A stretch of 64,000 nucleotides of DNA from Labyrinthula sp. Ha (taxonomy: Eukaryota; Sar; Bigyra; Labyrinthulida; Labyrinthulaceae): positions 558,001-622,000 of the forward strand of contig JAALGZ010000011.1 in assembly GCA_015227615.1 (NCBI GenBank), in the 5' to 3' direction. Below the pieces are notes generated by a model, which saw nothing but the letters and a program-made list of their open reading frames with translations, was not told the DNA's origin and did no database searches. The stretch's first letter is position 1. The number at the start of each line of letters is the position of its first letter. The translations under genes were made by a program, and so were the position numbers. Of the stretch, positions 1 through 12,361 are shown piece by piece.

Positions 1-1611
1 AAACATGGCAAAAATATGAGTTTTGGTTTTGAGTAGTACTCGAAGTTGCTTAATCTCTGATAAGACTTATAAAGAAAGAGATCAAAACATAGAAAAATTG
101 AAAAGCTTAACTAAGAATTAATTAGTATTGCTGGGTGTAGTGCTTGGTCTCAGTTTGAACATTTAGAATATATTCAGTCTTAGTAGGTAATACTAGAAAG
201 TTCTTAACGCTCTTATGATATATCATTTATTATGGAAGGATGTATGCAACCAAAATTGTCGTCCAGTTGAAAATGCAAACCAAGATTGTAATTCTGCTCA
301 GTCTTACTTCTGACTTTCTCATCTTACACGCCTAGAGTGTATTCTATATATTTACTGTAATTCTTGTTTTCTTATCTAGAAATTAGACTCAACCTTCCAT
401 AATGTTAACTCTCTTTGGACCCCTGGGTTCTCATAAGAATTGGTGATTAAGTAAATATATGAAGAAACAATACTTTTGCTGATATTTCGTTTTGTTTTTG
501 GATATAAAGGTGTCAATCTCATTTAAATGATACATGTGGGTACCTGGTCTATGCAAGTCTACTCAAAAGTAGGTAGTTTGAGGAGTCCATGCAATGGAAA
601 ATTAGGTAAATATGATGACCCATAACACAGGTTAAGCGATGACTCACAGATGTTCTTTTCGTCTTTAACCATAAAAACCTAGAGGCCCCTTAAGCCATAG
701 CATATAATCTCATGCTGGGTTCACTTTGTTCATGCTACAACCAAATATTGTTAATAATGTCTGTTTTTCTCGCCTCTTGCAACTCCTGCATCCCAGAATC
801 TCGAAAGAAGAACATGAAGTATAAAACGGTTTTTTTTCATTTCTGTAACAGCTTCATAGAATATTTGGTACGGAGTATTTCCAAAACCTAACTGAAAATG
901 AAAGAAGAGAAAGTTAGAGTTATTAGGCCCGGGTAAAGACACAGATGAACCATTTAACTTTTTTTGCCAATAGACTAGAAATAACACTGTGCCCTCGGTC
1001 CTTTCAAGATTGCTTCCATCTTTAAACGATGTACATAGCATGAGTCAGCTGTTCTAAAGATATATCAAGTTTCAAACCAAACCTGGTTAATTAAACTTTT
1101 TCATGTTTTTCCGAAGAATATTCTGTGAGGATCATCCTTTATTAATGTATCCATATTTAATTTTTAGGCTATTGTCTTCAAAGAAAGAACAAATGGACGA
1201 AGAGATGTGATAGAGCGAAAGAAAAAGCTTAAATTCGAGATTGAGGAGGATCATAGTTTAAGTTGTATACTGGAGCTCCAAAAAATATCTTGCTTAAACC
1301 TTGTGCTATACCAGTCGTGGCACCAGACCATGTAACTAGCGTGGTCAATGTGCTTCTCAAAGAACTGTTACGGGTATAACTTACTGCATCCTCATTAAGC
1401 AAGACCTCAAAATGGTGAGACTAACGACGGAAAGCACAAATTCGCAAAGAATTGAAAACAACATTTGACAGTCTTCTAATATTTGGAAACCTCCACAAAA
1501 ACGTTTTAGTTTCAGGCACAATATGGATAGGGAGGCAAATACTAATTAACCTAAACTCTACCATTCACTCGAGCCAAATATTTGCGATGCAACAATCTTT
1601 TGAAGCATTTG
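1..1611. other. No gene recognised
   Basis: AT-rich sequence with only short ORFs lacking recognisable domains. The open frame on the plus strand at about 1452-1721 overlaps the end of the NAE1-like gene antisense and is best read as its shadow. Confidence 0.5.
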
Positions 1612-3415
1612 CTATTTATAGACACTCTGAGAAAAGGCGGGTGTACCTTTTTTACCAAGATGAAAATGGGACCCCTTTCCGTTCAACCCAACACGCACAT
1701 AGGTATTATTTAGTGGCATGAACTGCTTGGTTATAAACTTCATAGCTTCTTGGCCTACCAAAGCGCCTAAGACTGTACTCTCTGAATTTATTTCAAAAAA
1801 CGTGTTTGTACTTTTCTCAAAATACCGAACAACCTCTTTAACCAAACTATGAATCTCAGAGTCATCGAGCGATAACCTGTCTTTTACCATATCATCTTGA
1901 ACAGAATTAAAAGCTTGTTCAAGGAGCTGCTTGGTATTTAAAAACATTGCCTCAGACGAGATTAAAAACAAATCTGAACTCACCATCAACTTTTCAACTA
2001 CAGAGAATAATATTAGTATGATTTCAGGAGCTAGAGCCTTGTTGAAGGGTGGAAAAGGATCTTCCAAAGTCAAGGATTTGAACCTATCTAGCGTAAATAC
2101 TAAGTTCTTCGAATATAAGAAATCTATATTTTGATTAGCTGAGCAAAAAATTTTAGATTCTTTCTGGGTGATAAACAGGTCAGAATCATCCTGTTCAAGT
2201 AAAGTATCCAAAAATAAATGAAAAATTTTTCTGTCTGCTTCTGCTTTTTCTTGGTAGATTTTAGATAATTTTGAGTAAACAAGAGAAGATGTAGACTGAT
2301 CTGGAATATTTCCAGTTAGCGGAGGAAGGCCATTTCCATAATTTGAATCCAAAAACATTTTAAGAGTTTTAACTAAATAGTAAAACTTTTTATGTTCAAT
2401 TGAGGTTGAACTTTTTATACTAGGAGGTAGGTTTAGCTGAGGTTGCGGACGAGGATTGTAACAGATGTAAGCATAATCAACAGCTTCAAGAAAATTATCT
2501 GGTTTATGACTCTCCGGAAACTTTTCACAAAGTATTTTTTCGAATATTTTCTTCTCTTTTCTATTCCTAGGAAGTAAATTCAATAGCTCATCAAACGATT
2601 TAAAGCAAACATGATTTTGGAATTGACTAATAAGTTTAACAGTATTTTCTTCAAGTTTCATCTTTTTTTCTCCAGAAATCAGGTAATCTGGATAGATTTC
2701 TATTGGATTTAGTTTTGTAGAAGATTTGTTCCTGTACTTGGAGTAAAACTCTTTGAGTGCTTCTGAAAGCAAAACAGTATATGGTAAATTGGAGCTATCT
2801 TCGTTATCATAGAGTTCCTGTTGAAAATTATATAATTCTGTAAATGTTGCGTATAAATGTAGATCTTCAAAAGGTTTGGGATTTGGTTTCTTATCAAAAA
2901 CACAATGCGAAGAGAAAGAGGTCTTAATCAATCCAAGAAATCCCCATGATTGCACATAGATAACTGGGATATCTTGTGATTCCAGTTTATAGAGATTTTT
3001 CTCTGAAAAAAATTTGTTGGTAAGTATTATTAAATCAAATGAAGTGAAATCCGTATGCTCTAAGTATTCTTCACAATTCTTAAGGTGTTCAGAGTGTCCT
3101 GTAGAATCAGGGTTCAGTTTTTGTAACTCTTTACAACAGGAATGTGATAAAGGTTTATTTAAAGAAGAATAAGAAAGAAAGAAATTGGAGTAAATGTCAG
3201 CTTTGGATACATTTCTGTCGTCGACAATAGTAAAGCTTCCAAGGCCAGGCAAAATTAAACTCTTTAAGGCTTCGCAACCAACGCAACTTGCCTAAAGTTC
3301 AATAACAAAGATAAAATACTCCAACCAATAATACATGTGATCTGGAAAGAAGTTTTTGACCCTCTGCACCCCACAATCGAATTTGTCTATCATATTTGTC
3401 TTCTTTATTTTTCAT
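1612..3415 (-). CDS. NAE1: NEDD8-activating enzyme E1 regulatory subunit (NAE1/AXR1-like)
   Basis: Regulatory half of the heterodimeric E1 that adenylates NEDD8 for cullin neddylation (family knowledge). Two exons are seen: 3415-3320 encodes 32 residues with the family hallmark YDRQIRLWG, then a 28-nt intron 3319-3292 (GTATTT..TTTAG), then 3291 onward. Joining them restores the Rossmann stretch [20 protein letters not shown] followed by [11 protein letters not shown], as in human NAE1. Near the C-terminus the FITKQF and NNTYV segments match the family end. The unspliced protein is about 591 aa and stops at 1612. A second possible intron of 29 nt (1655-1627, GTAAAA..CTCAG) would move the stop to 1616 and end the protein ..HFHLECL, closer to the usual family end. 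Like other NAE1 subunits it should lack the catalytic cysteine, which sits in the UBA3 partner. Confidence 0.93.
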
Positions 3416-6400
3416 GATATTTTCTTAAATATCCTCGAGAATGAATTATTTGAGAACTTGCCCAAAATGATCAATTATTAAAACCTAGAAAATTTTGTTC
3501 CAACGTGTTATGAAGGGTTAAATATCCACATCGAATCCATTACGATATGACACACTATACACACACCAACAAGTAGGGATGTATTCTAATTTATTCAAAA
3601 TTCATTAATATCCCCCCTCTTTTTCTGTTGTTCATTTGTATAATTCTACAACTGTTTTACTGGCTGTTGAGGATTAAAAAGATTTCAAATAACATTAGGA
3701 TCATCTGATAAGATATAAAACAAAAGCTTTTTATTGACAATCTCGATCAAAATAAGGATCATTTAATTATTTAGAAACTTGGTTGGAATGGATGCTTACC
3801 CAAAAGGGAAAAATAGCATTCTGGGTGAATTGTTAGCAACAGTGATAGCAAGAGAAATGTCAACAACACCATCATATAATTTTGAAAGAAGGATTGAACC
3901 TTTGCATCATATTTGGACAAAGGGCTGCACCAGTTTTTCTTTCCAGCATCGTTTCAATTCTCCTACATCTTACTGAGGAAGCGAAGGAACTACAACATTC
4001 TACAACCCTAAGAAAGTTCTACCTATATCAGTCCAACCTACCCACCTGATGTTAAAGTTTAAGGTAGCTATGAATTCCATCCACTAACAAGCTCTATCAG
4101 CAAACCACTGAACCTTTAAAATAAGAAAACATGCATGATAGTATAATAATAACACTTCAAATAACTGATAATTCTTGGTTAACTGTTATTCCTCTTGAGG
4201 CTTTCTTTTAATGGATGCAGTTAAATACTTTAACTTGTTTCCCTGAAGCTCACTTTCAGAACTGCATCACATTTTTCATTACTTTCTCTAGAATCTAGTA
4301 CTTCCTATGCATGTAGCTAATATTAATTGAAATGCTGCTTTTTAGTCAAGGTGAGCACTAATTAGTGGTCCAACAAGCAACAAAATGGCATCTGCTGAGG
4401 ATTCTTTTCTACATGGAATGCTACTTAGCTTTTCATGTCAGACATGACAGCACAAAAAACTAGAGGCTACAACAACACTACCAAGAGTCCATGACTTTGC
4501 AGTAGGAAACGAAATAACCTAAGAGCTGACCCAATAATTCAAGAAAGAGCTAGTATGAAATGATCATATGTATATATTAGCACCAGAATGTAAAATTTGA
4601 TGATAGGTAGGAATCTTTTTTCCCACAGTGTTGTATATTCCCTTACTCCAAGGAGCTCTATGAAATACCATGATTAACCTAATGGGTTCTAGGAAGGAGG
4701 TTGCAACAATACAACTGAAAAACTTAAAAACTTGAAGAAAATTAAGTTGTTTCTCTGCAAACTTTTATCTGCTACACCAGAAAGAACATATGCATGGATG
4801 AGCTGCATATTGTACTTAGAATTAAATCACCATAGCGCAGATGTTAAGTGGACTATATAGAAAGATATAACTAAAACTTTCCCCAGCTATGCAATCGAGC
4901 GTTAGCTCGACAGAGATAGGTCAAAAATACATCTATAAACATGAATAAACTAGATCTCTAGATCTTTGACCTATTTACTATTTGTTCGTAAGAGAATGGT
5001 TTAGTTGGTAATATATTCAGATGGATGACATACTCATGTTTGCATAGAGTACCTTATACGTTCTTCTTTGAATTATCTAATTAGAAAGCGCTAAATGAAG
5101 CAGAGTTCAATCGTTAAACTCTAATCATAATACTTAATTCAATAAGGTTGCTTCCTAAATTTTTCTCTTATTTAATTATAGCTGGATAACAACCCGGGCT
5201 CCAGGCATTGGGTACTTTTCCAATCTCTTCCACTGAAGAAAGAGCCAGGATTGCTTCTATTATGCTGGTAGCACATTTTTATTTCTCATGGTGATTCATA
5301 TATAATTAAATGTTTTCTTGTTTCAAGGAGGATTAATTGATATTTGATAAATATTGGATTATCAATAAATATTGCGGAATTTAGCTTAACAGATTTGGTC
5401 AGAATTGAAAAGGAGTTCTTCCCAGCTTGATACACCCTTCTACCAAGTCCGTCACAGGTAGTTGTTATATAAGCACATAGCAAAACACAACTATTCCTTG
5501 TGAATGGTGGTTTATTTCCAAAAAGCAAAAGTTTTAGCTAACCAGTTTAACAGGGTGTACATTTTTAATGAGATCGGAATAACCTATGATTTCGTGCTCG
5601 CCAATTTGGCGAGTTCTAACCTTGGAACAGTGCAATAAGTTTCAAGAAACAACATGTTTTGAATTAAAATAATAATTAAGGAAAGTAGGAACCTTCAAGG
5701 TTTCAGTTATTGAAATAGGTACCGCCTTAAGATATATTCCCACATTTCAATAAAACTGTACCACTTAGGTGACAGCAAGTGTCAAATCATTCATGTAATC
5801 TCGCACCGTAAATGAGACTGCGACTTTCTTCGCCAGATTCTATGTTTAGAGCGGTATGTGGATAAACTAAATGGCCTGCCTAGCAAGTCCCCAAAAGGCT
5901 CTCAAAGTGAGCACAAAACAGACATATAACATATTAATTGATAGGCAAAGAGTTTTTCCTTAAACCTCTTACTTCATTTCATATATTTTCGATATTTTGT
6001 AGAATCTTTGTAGACAAAGGGCACTCTTAATACAGATTAGCAGCTAGAACACTACTTCATAATCAAGCTCTCTTATACTTTTCGAGTATTCATAAAAACC
6101 AATATGATAAATAGATACAATAATTTTTGATTATGTGGCAAGGCTCAACTACTGAAAATGATTAGAACCTGAGCTAGAAATTTATACTCTTGACAGTTTG
6201 AAAACACGATCACACATTGTATTGAAAGCTTGTTTATTTATTACGTGTTTGAAGTGATTAAAGATAGTTTTATAACTTATAAAATACATTCTTTTTCTTC
6301 TTAAACAATAGAGTAGAAGTTCTTAGTTTACCTAGTTTTCCCATAGATCGAGCAATCTGTACATCCTATTAATTTGCCAACGATCTATATTTATTGCTCG

Positions 6401-8381
6401 GTAAATCATGATGGCTACTCTAAAATCCTGTAAAAACGAACATAGTGTGAATAAATGGTTATGGGACTCATAATTCTAATTATGGGTTATATAGTCAGAG
6501 TATATCCCTTCCGTAGTTGAGGCTAGGAATTGATGCTAACTCTGAGTCAAACCAAAATTGGGTTTCAGATACCATGTAAGTATTTAGCATATTTATTTGA
6601 AGCTTGGGAGGTTAGAAGGTCTTGTCATATAAAGGTGTGCATATAAATCTGGAGGGTAGCTTAAATCTGGTTTTAGATAGAAGTTACGAAACTTTTGTGC
6701 TCTTATTTGGTTTTTGCTTTTCTTGGTTGTTATTTCTGTGGATGATTCTTGGTTAACACTCTAAAACATGTGAGGAGAAACTGGTGAGAGGGGAAACATA
6801 AAAAATGTTGGTTGATCTTAAGATACCGAGTTCTTTGTTATTTGTACAAATTAGAGACAAAATGAGCACAACTCCATGAGCTGGCTTCCCTACATTTCCA
6901 CTTTTTAAAAATTAATTTGCGATTGGTCTTTTGAGCCCATATAGGTTAGATTTGAATTTTGAGATTTGCAGAATTTTAAGAAAATAAAAAATTTATTGTC
7001 TCTTTCCCTCTTTCGAAATTTGAGTTATATGAAAAGGCATTACTAACATCGGTATAAGTTGACTACACGGAGTTAAAAGATAGTTCAATCTTACAATCAT
7101 TTAGCAATTTAAGGTGGAAACTTCTTCATTTGTTAAAAAATCTATGAAACAGGCACAAAAGCAAAATAAAAGTTCATATGAAACTGCATGTTAGTAGTTC
7201 ATCAAAGCATTGTCTCTTCATCGGCTAAGCCAAAAATATGTTCTTTTTATAATGCCCTTAAAGTCTTTGGTAATGGATTTCGGTAGTTCTTATTTACCAT
7301 ATGACATTTATAACATGAAATTATGCCGGATTGTTATTTCTTCTTGTTGGTGTATTGGTTAAATTCAGGGTATTCCTAGTAAAGAGCTAAATTATGGTGG
7401 TAGTACTAGGATACACACTTAACTCCAGGGAAATGAGTACACAATTCTCTATTACAGTAATATAGCAAGACCAAAGCAAAACAACTATGTAGTTTCAGTC
7501 ATCCCAGGTAAGAAACAGAAAGGTTGTGGCTATTATATGAGCATGTAAGAGTAATAGTTGGCAGAACTCCAGAGCATCCATTTAAAAAAATTAACAAATT
7601 TGAAAATATAATTTTTTACTTGACACCGTTCATAACCACACTTAGCTCTTCATTTTCTCATCATTGGCCATCTAGGTATGGCGTACTACACAAAACTATG
7701 CTGGGCATGGCTCTGTTCTTTAATACCCTTTAATGGTTACGAAAGCAGTGCGGATGATGTACACGCTTGAGCATCAGTAACTTAGGTTTCTTTGAGTCGG
7801 ATTCTGAATTTTTAGAAGAAAATATTCTAGCTCCTATCGTTTTACTGAGGAAATTTTGCAATGAGCATTGAAGTCACATAAGGCACATTGGCTATGCCAA
7901 GAATAGATAGCAAACCTTAGTTTTGCGGAAATGACATTCTATATTGTAGCTGCCGTAAAATGATAGCTATTTTGTACTAAAACAAAGTTTCTTGCGTGAT
8001 GTGGACTGTAAAGTATAAAAAAATTCACAATTGCTTAGACCAATACAAGAAAACACGTCTAAGTAAGAAAAACTAAGTGTTCATATTTCATAGAGAACAA
8101 TTCTACAATAGTTCTACTAGCTAACAAATATCAAAGATTCACTTATTGCAAAAAAAACTTGGTTTGCTTGCTGTTTTTCGTACGTCGCTAATGAGGGATA
8201 TAGCTAACTAGGAACTCTTGCTTCGAACTTAAGTTTGCGGCTTAATCTTTCGAACTAGTTACAGACACATTACTCCTACTACTGCAAAAACTTTCATAAA
8301 AAAAAGGATGCAACCCTTTGAACCCATTAAACTGGACAAGACTAGCCAGCCTGGGCTATGCACTTACAAGTCATCCTTTGT
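3416..8381. other. Gene-free AT-rich spacer
   Basis: Nearly 5 kb with no ORF that looks like protein and no tRNA-type structure I could fold by eye. Small ORFs around 3779-3976 (+), 5286-5528 (-) and 7524-7733 (+) have no domain, no plausible splice partners and a composition like the surrounding spacer. Confidence 0.45.
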
Positions 8382-9777
8382 CTAAGATTGTGCTTCATCT
8401 TCTGCTATTGTACTAGTAAGTTTCTTAATTTGGTGTGATGATAAATGTACACTCTGGTATCTATCTATTGCGGATTGTTTTCGAAAAGACCAAGTTTCAG
8501 AGTTACTTGGATTTCCTATTGTATCATAGCGACATAATTGCATTCTTGTCAACTCTTCAAGCTTATATTTCTCAAACCCATGTTCTACATAAGGAACATT
8601 AGAACTCGATTCTATGAAGTCATCATAATCATCCATTTTGAAAGATTTTTTTGAAACATAATCAAAGATATCAATATATTTTGGCAACCTTGGAGGTTTT
8701 TCAAAAAAACTAGGAGTCTTGATTTCAGTGAACTCATTCCAAGTACTTTTAGTGTGTCCACAGCAGCCATGGCCACTTTCACCTATTAAAATATATTCCT
8801 TCAACCTATTTCCAACAAAAAAGTCCTTCGTAAAGTCAACTTGATTCGGCATCCAAGCGCATATAATAATATGTGGATTATTTATTTCAACAGCTTTGCG
8901 AACAGAGAGTCTCTCTACTTTTAACTCTTGTCCTAAAATATTAATATGAAACATAATACATACTCTTTTGTTTTGACAAACCCCAGGAATAATCATCTGT
9001 AAGTCTGTATGAAATATTGGAAGCACCTTTAAATGCAAGTTTTCTAATAATCGCACCTCCTAAGAATCCATTTCCTGCACCAACTTCAAGAATTTCAACA
9101 TGTTCCGATTTGATCTTATTGGACTGCTGTATGAGGTAATCACTCAAACCATCAATGTACTCATGTGTGTAAAAATCATAAATATTACTTGCTTCACAAT
9201 AATAATTGAACTCTGTAAAATTATATATGCAGCATCCAATAGATTCAAGACACTGTTCGAAACTTAGTTGAGGTCGTTTACCGCGTCGAAATGATTGATG
9301 ATAACTTTGAATAATGGAGTTTTGCATTAGATCGGGCTTTTTATTGAGTAACTCTTGCCTTGAAGAAAAAATTTGATTTGTATTAAAGACATGTTCTAAA
9401 GCACTACGAGATCTATAGGTTCCGTACCAGGAACTTTCCTTTATTTCCTTTATTTTTTTATCGAACTTGAGCTTCAAGTAAAGACGTCGGATAAAGTATT
9501 GAAAACGAATGTTTGTTTCTAATCTTGGCAAAGGAATTTTTAGTTTATTTCTTGAAGCTGGATTCAGTATTGGGTGAAAAACATTTTCTAGGTGTTGTAG
9601 GCTCCGAATATGGGAGTTAAGAAAGGTATAGTAAGTAGGAGTAAAAAATGAATCAAGCAAAAAACGACTTTTCTGACCTTTTGGGTAAAGTAGACCAAGC
9701 GATATGATTTGGTTTATATTTGTGCTTATTTTCATCCAATAACACTTTTCTTCTAAAGACAACCAGTAATGCAACAT
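8382..9777 (-). CDS. Class I SAM-dependent methyltransferase-like protein, two exons
   Basis: Spliced product is 454 aa: exon 9777-8964, intron 8963-8933 (31 nt, GTATGT..TTTTAG), exon 8932-8382. The join is in phase 1 and fuses two ORFs in different frames into one continuous domain. The SAM-binding glycine loop is ILEVGAGNGFLGGAIIRKL, followed by the acidic strand end YRLTDD. Downstream IIICAWMPNQVDFT, then EYILIGE and GCCG, form a conserved block that I associate with uncharacterised eukaryotic methyltransferase-like proteins; substrate unknown. The N-terminal half (about 200 aa) has no recognised domain. Its start codon lies only 63 bp from that of the divergent EAPP-like gene, so the two probably share a promoter. 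Confidence 0.85.
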
Positions 9778-9840
9778 TGAAGTATAATCATTTCTGCAGT
9801 TGTTTGATTGGTTAATCTAACAAATAAGATCATATCCACA

Positions 9841-10437
9841 ATGAAAGAAGAGTTTTATGTTGACGACAAATTTCTTCAAGGTTTTATCAGTGATGGTTCT
9901 TCTATTTGTTCATCAGATTCAGAAAACGGAATAGATATTGAGAGATTGCTGGATGATTTTAAGAACAAACTTGGCGTAAACCAGTTCAAAGATATTAGCA
10001 ACGTTACGGATGTTGAAACTGCTTTTGCCCCTATTGAAGATGAAGAAAGGAAACAGATCAGAGAAATTTCTAACTTAATTGCAGAACAGTCAAAAGAAAA
10101 AAAAGGTACTACTGAAAATAGACCCGAATATTATGATTCAGAAGAAGATGAGACAAATGAACATTATATTAGAGAGATAAAAACAAGTGAACACCTTCAG
10201 CAAATATGCTGCGGTTCGTGCTTTGCAGTTGTATCGTTAGAAGCACAACAACACGAGAAAGATAAGAGTCTATTTCGAACCATGCTAGCCTTTAATGTCA
10301 AGACAGAAGGCCAGTATCAAGACGAAAAAGAAAACTTTTTATCTGGTGTGCAATGTAATCTTTGTAATACGGATATTGGTGTATTCCATATGGAAGAGGA
10401 AGATGAGGTATATGAGTTTTTCAACGTATTGAACTAG
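9841..10437 (+). CDS. EAPP: E2F-associated phosphoprotein (EAPP)-like protein
   Basis: Single-exon, 198 aa. The ATG at 9841 is chosen over the upstream TTG at 9808. The N-terminal half is acidic and Ser-rich (SDGSS, SEEDE type) and looks disordered. The C-terminal half carries the conserved EAPP layout: a first Cys pair (CCGSC), a stretch with H and FRTMLAFNV, then a second pair (CNLC) and the closing VYEFFNVL, matching FHFFNVL of animal EAPP. In animals EAPP modulates E2F-dependent transcription; here only membership of the family is supported. It sits head to head with the methyltransferase gene and 116 bp upstream of the PHAX-like gene on the same strand. Confidence 0.82.
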   Translation: MKEEFYVDDKFLQGFISDGSSICSSDSENGIDIERLLDDFKNKLGVNQFKDISNVTDVETAFAPIEDEERKQIREISNLIAEQSKEKKGTTENRPEYYDSEEDETNEHYIREIKTSEHLQQICCGSCFAVVSLEAQQHEKDKSLFRTMLAFNVKTEGQYQDEKENFLSGVQCNLCNTDIGVFHMEEEDEVYEFFNVLN

Positions 10438-10553
10438 TGTCAGTATTCCCATATGTTTCTGTATAGCTTTTGAATGATATGATTGGTTTGCATTTAGTGG
10501 AATATATTTGATTGGATGTTGCGAGATTTTGTGGAAATACCGAAAAATACAAG

Positions 10554-11081
10554 ATGCCCAGAAGGAGAAGGTACGAGTCTTCCAGTGATAGCTCAATAAG
10601 TTCATCTGGGGTATCGAGCTCCGCAGCGTACTCTTCATCGTCTGATGGAAGTAGCTCGTCAGTTTCTTCAGCCTCAAGTTCCTCTGGCTCTTCCAACAGC
10701 TCGTCCAATAGCTCTGACTCCAGTTCTTATTCTGGGGGGAGCAGCTCAAGTAGCTCATATCACACATTTTCAGACTCATCAGATGACCAGCATCAAGGAG
10801 ATATGCGTGCATTAGAGAAAAGAATATGTAAAGAGTTGCAGTGTTCGAACTCTCTTTTGGTTCGCCTTGTTTTGAAGGAAATTGGAAACTATGATGTTTG
10901 CAAGACAATGTTAAAACAAACTCATCGATTGGAAAAGGGGAATGGTATTAGAACAGCAGATAATTCAAGAAGAAAAACTCCCGGTGGTGTTTTTTTTCAT
11001 CTGGCCATGAATAGACTAGGAAAAAAAAAGTTTAATCAGGTGAACAAACTTTGCGACAAGTACCGAAAGGAGAAGATATAG
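10554..11081 (+). CDS. PHAX: PHAX-type RNA-binding domain protein
   Basis: 175 aa from the ATG at 10554 (MPRRRRYESS); an upstream in-frame TTG at 10512 is not needed. Residues ~8-75 are an almost pure Ser tract with few Gly, Asp and Tyr, preceded by a basic RRRR patch. Residues ~80-175 carry the PHAX RNA-binding fold: ALEKRICKELQ, LVRLVLKEIGNYDV, then the signature RRKTPGGVFFHLA (RRRTPGGVFLNL in animals). PHAX bridges capped snRNA to the export machinery. This version is much shorter than animal PHAX (about 390 aa), keeping only the RNA-binding domain and no visible NES or CBC-binding region. It could act in another nuclear RNA pathway. Confidence 0.85.
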   Translation: MPRRRRYESSSDSSISSSGVSSSAAYSSSSDGSSSSVSSASSSSGSSNSSSNSSDSSSYSGGSSSSSSYHTFSDSSDDQHQGDMRALEKRICKELQCSNSLLVRLVLKEIGNYDVCKTMLKQTHRLEKGNGIRTADNSRRKTPGGVFFHLAMNRLGKKKFNQVNKLCDKYRKEKI

Positions 11082-11351
11082 TAGTGCAGCAGGGTATTCT
11101 GGAAACTAGGTTTGCAATGATGAGGAATACTTAGCAGGATGAACTATAAAATCGTTTTTTCGTTTTAGAATCTTTATTAATGACTACATAGGTTCGAAAG
11201 CTCTTGAGCAGTGACTTTTAACCTTTAGACACTAAATACTTTAATACCTGTCAGATCAGAAATGCTTCCCACGGAAAATATTGGCTTCAGACCTAATTTT
11301 CTTTCTTCGCAGCGGGGAAACTATAAACAAAAAGGAGTTTAGAGCTTAATT

Positions 11352-12216
11352 TTACGATAGAGACATGCCATATACAACGGCTCCTGCCACAACAACAGGA
11401 GCACCAAAGAAATAAACAGCACCAGATGCTACTGCTGCCTTCTGCTGAGGTGAGAGACTATTAAACGCATCGACTGCTTTCTTATCTAGGCCATGCTTTT
11501 TGGTAAATTTATATACTGCCTTGCCAGTTTTCTTTACGCCATCTTTCGCCATTGATACGATTGCCTCATTCCTTTGTTTAGGCTCCATATTCTTTAACCC
11601 AATCGCCTTCGCCTTAACAGTGCTTGCGGCATATCTAGCTTTGTCTTCCCAAGTTCCTTCAACAGCTTTCTCTTTAAGTTCTTGATGTGATTTCACTCTA
11701 TTCAGTTGTTTAGGCGATGTAATACGAAAACCTTCTTGATATTCTTCAGGCACTAATGTTTGTGCTACGATACCAGAGTCACCCAAGGTTGCAAATATCT
11801 GATCCCCTGGTCTAAGCCCAAGAGAGTTAATTTGCTCCGGTGTTATCTATAAAGTTACAACGCCATAGAACTTACTTCATATTCAGTTTCTAGATTCATC
11901 ACAGGATAGTTTACCACGACAGAACCACCTACAATAAGCTTATAACACTAAAAAACCTGGCGGACACTCATCAGGTACAGGGATTTGCAGGATTCTACCG
12001 TCAGGAAGCTAAGACATTAGTCAATGAAAAAAATACCTGATGCATTAAAGTACGTTGACCTCCTGCCTTGCCTTCTGGGAAGTCCTCAGGAACTTTTACA
12101 ACAGCCTCTTGTACTATAATAAAGTTAAATGCAGAAAGTATACATTGTGGGGCTGTAACCTCACGGGCAAAGAGATGGGGAACAGTGTTTTCACCGGTGA
12201 CTGCAGTTGCACTCAT
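11352..12216 (-). CDS. Hypothetical protein, five exons with 28-30-nt introns
   Basis: Exons 12216-12144, 12113-12037, 12008-11957, 11928-11876 and 11846-11352; introns of 30, 28, 28 and 29 nt, all GT..AG and phase-consistent, giving 249 aa. The N-terminal half repeats short Pro/Gly turns such as LPDGRILQIPVPDECPPGGSV, a pattern seen in PPG-rich beta modules that bind lipids or membranes, but I cannot name the family. The middle is helical and Lys-rich (KAKAIGLKN, KDGVKKTGKAVYKFTKK). The C-terminus is a hydrophobic Ala/Gly/Val stretch (residues ~228-247) that could be one membrane helix, ending MSLS. It lies divergent to the heat shock factor gene (145 bp between start codons). Confidence 0.8.
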
Positions 12217-12361
12217 TTTTTTGTGTTTTATATTTCGGATATTTATTGTGCAATTCCAGATGGCTGTACATTTTGGCAACAATTGCAAAAAAATAAATCG
12301 GCATTTGATTGGCTAAAACTAGAGAACCGGAGAAAAAGATCAAAATAGACAAGAAAACACG

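Noticed and set aside
3779-3976. 65-codon ORF in the 5-kb spacer
   Set aside because: No domain, no splice-compatible neighbours and composition like the spacer.
10421-10708. Acidic minus-strand ORF opposite the PHAX-like Ser tract
   Set aside because: Antisense reading of Ser codons yields Glu/Asp/Leu runs; an artefact of composition.
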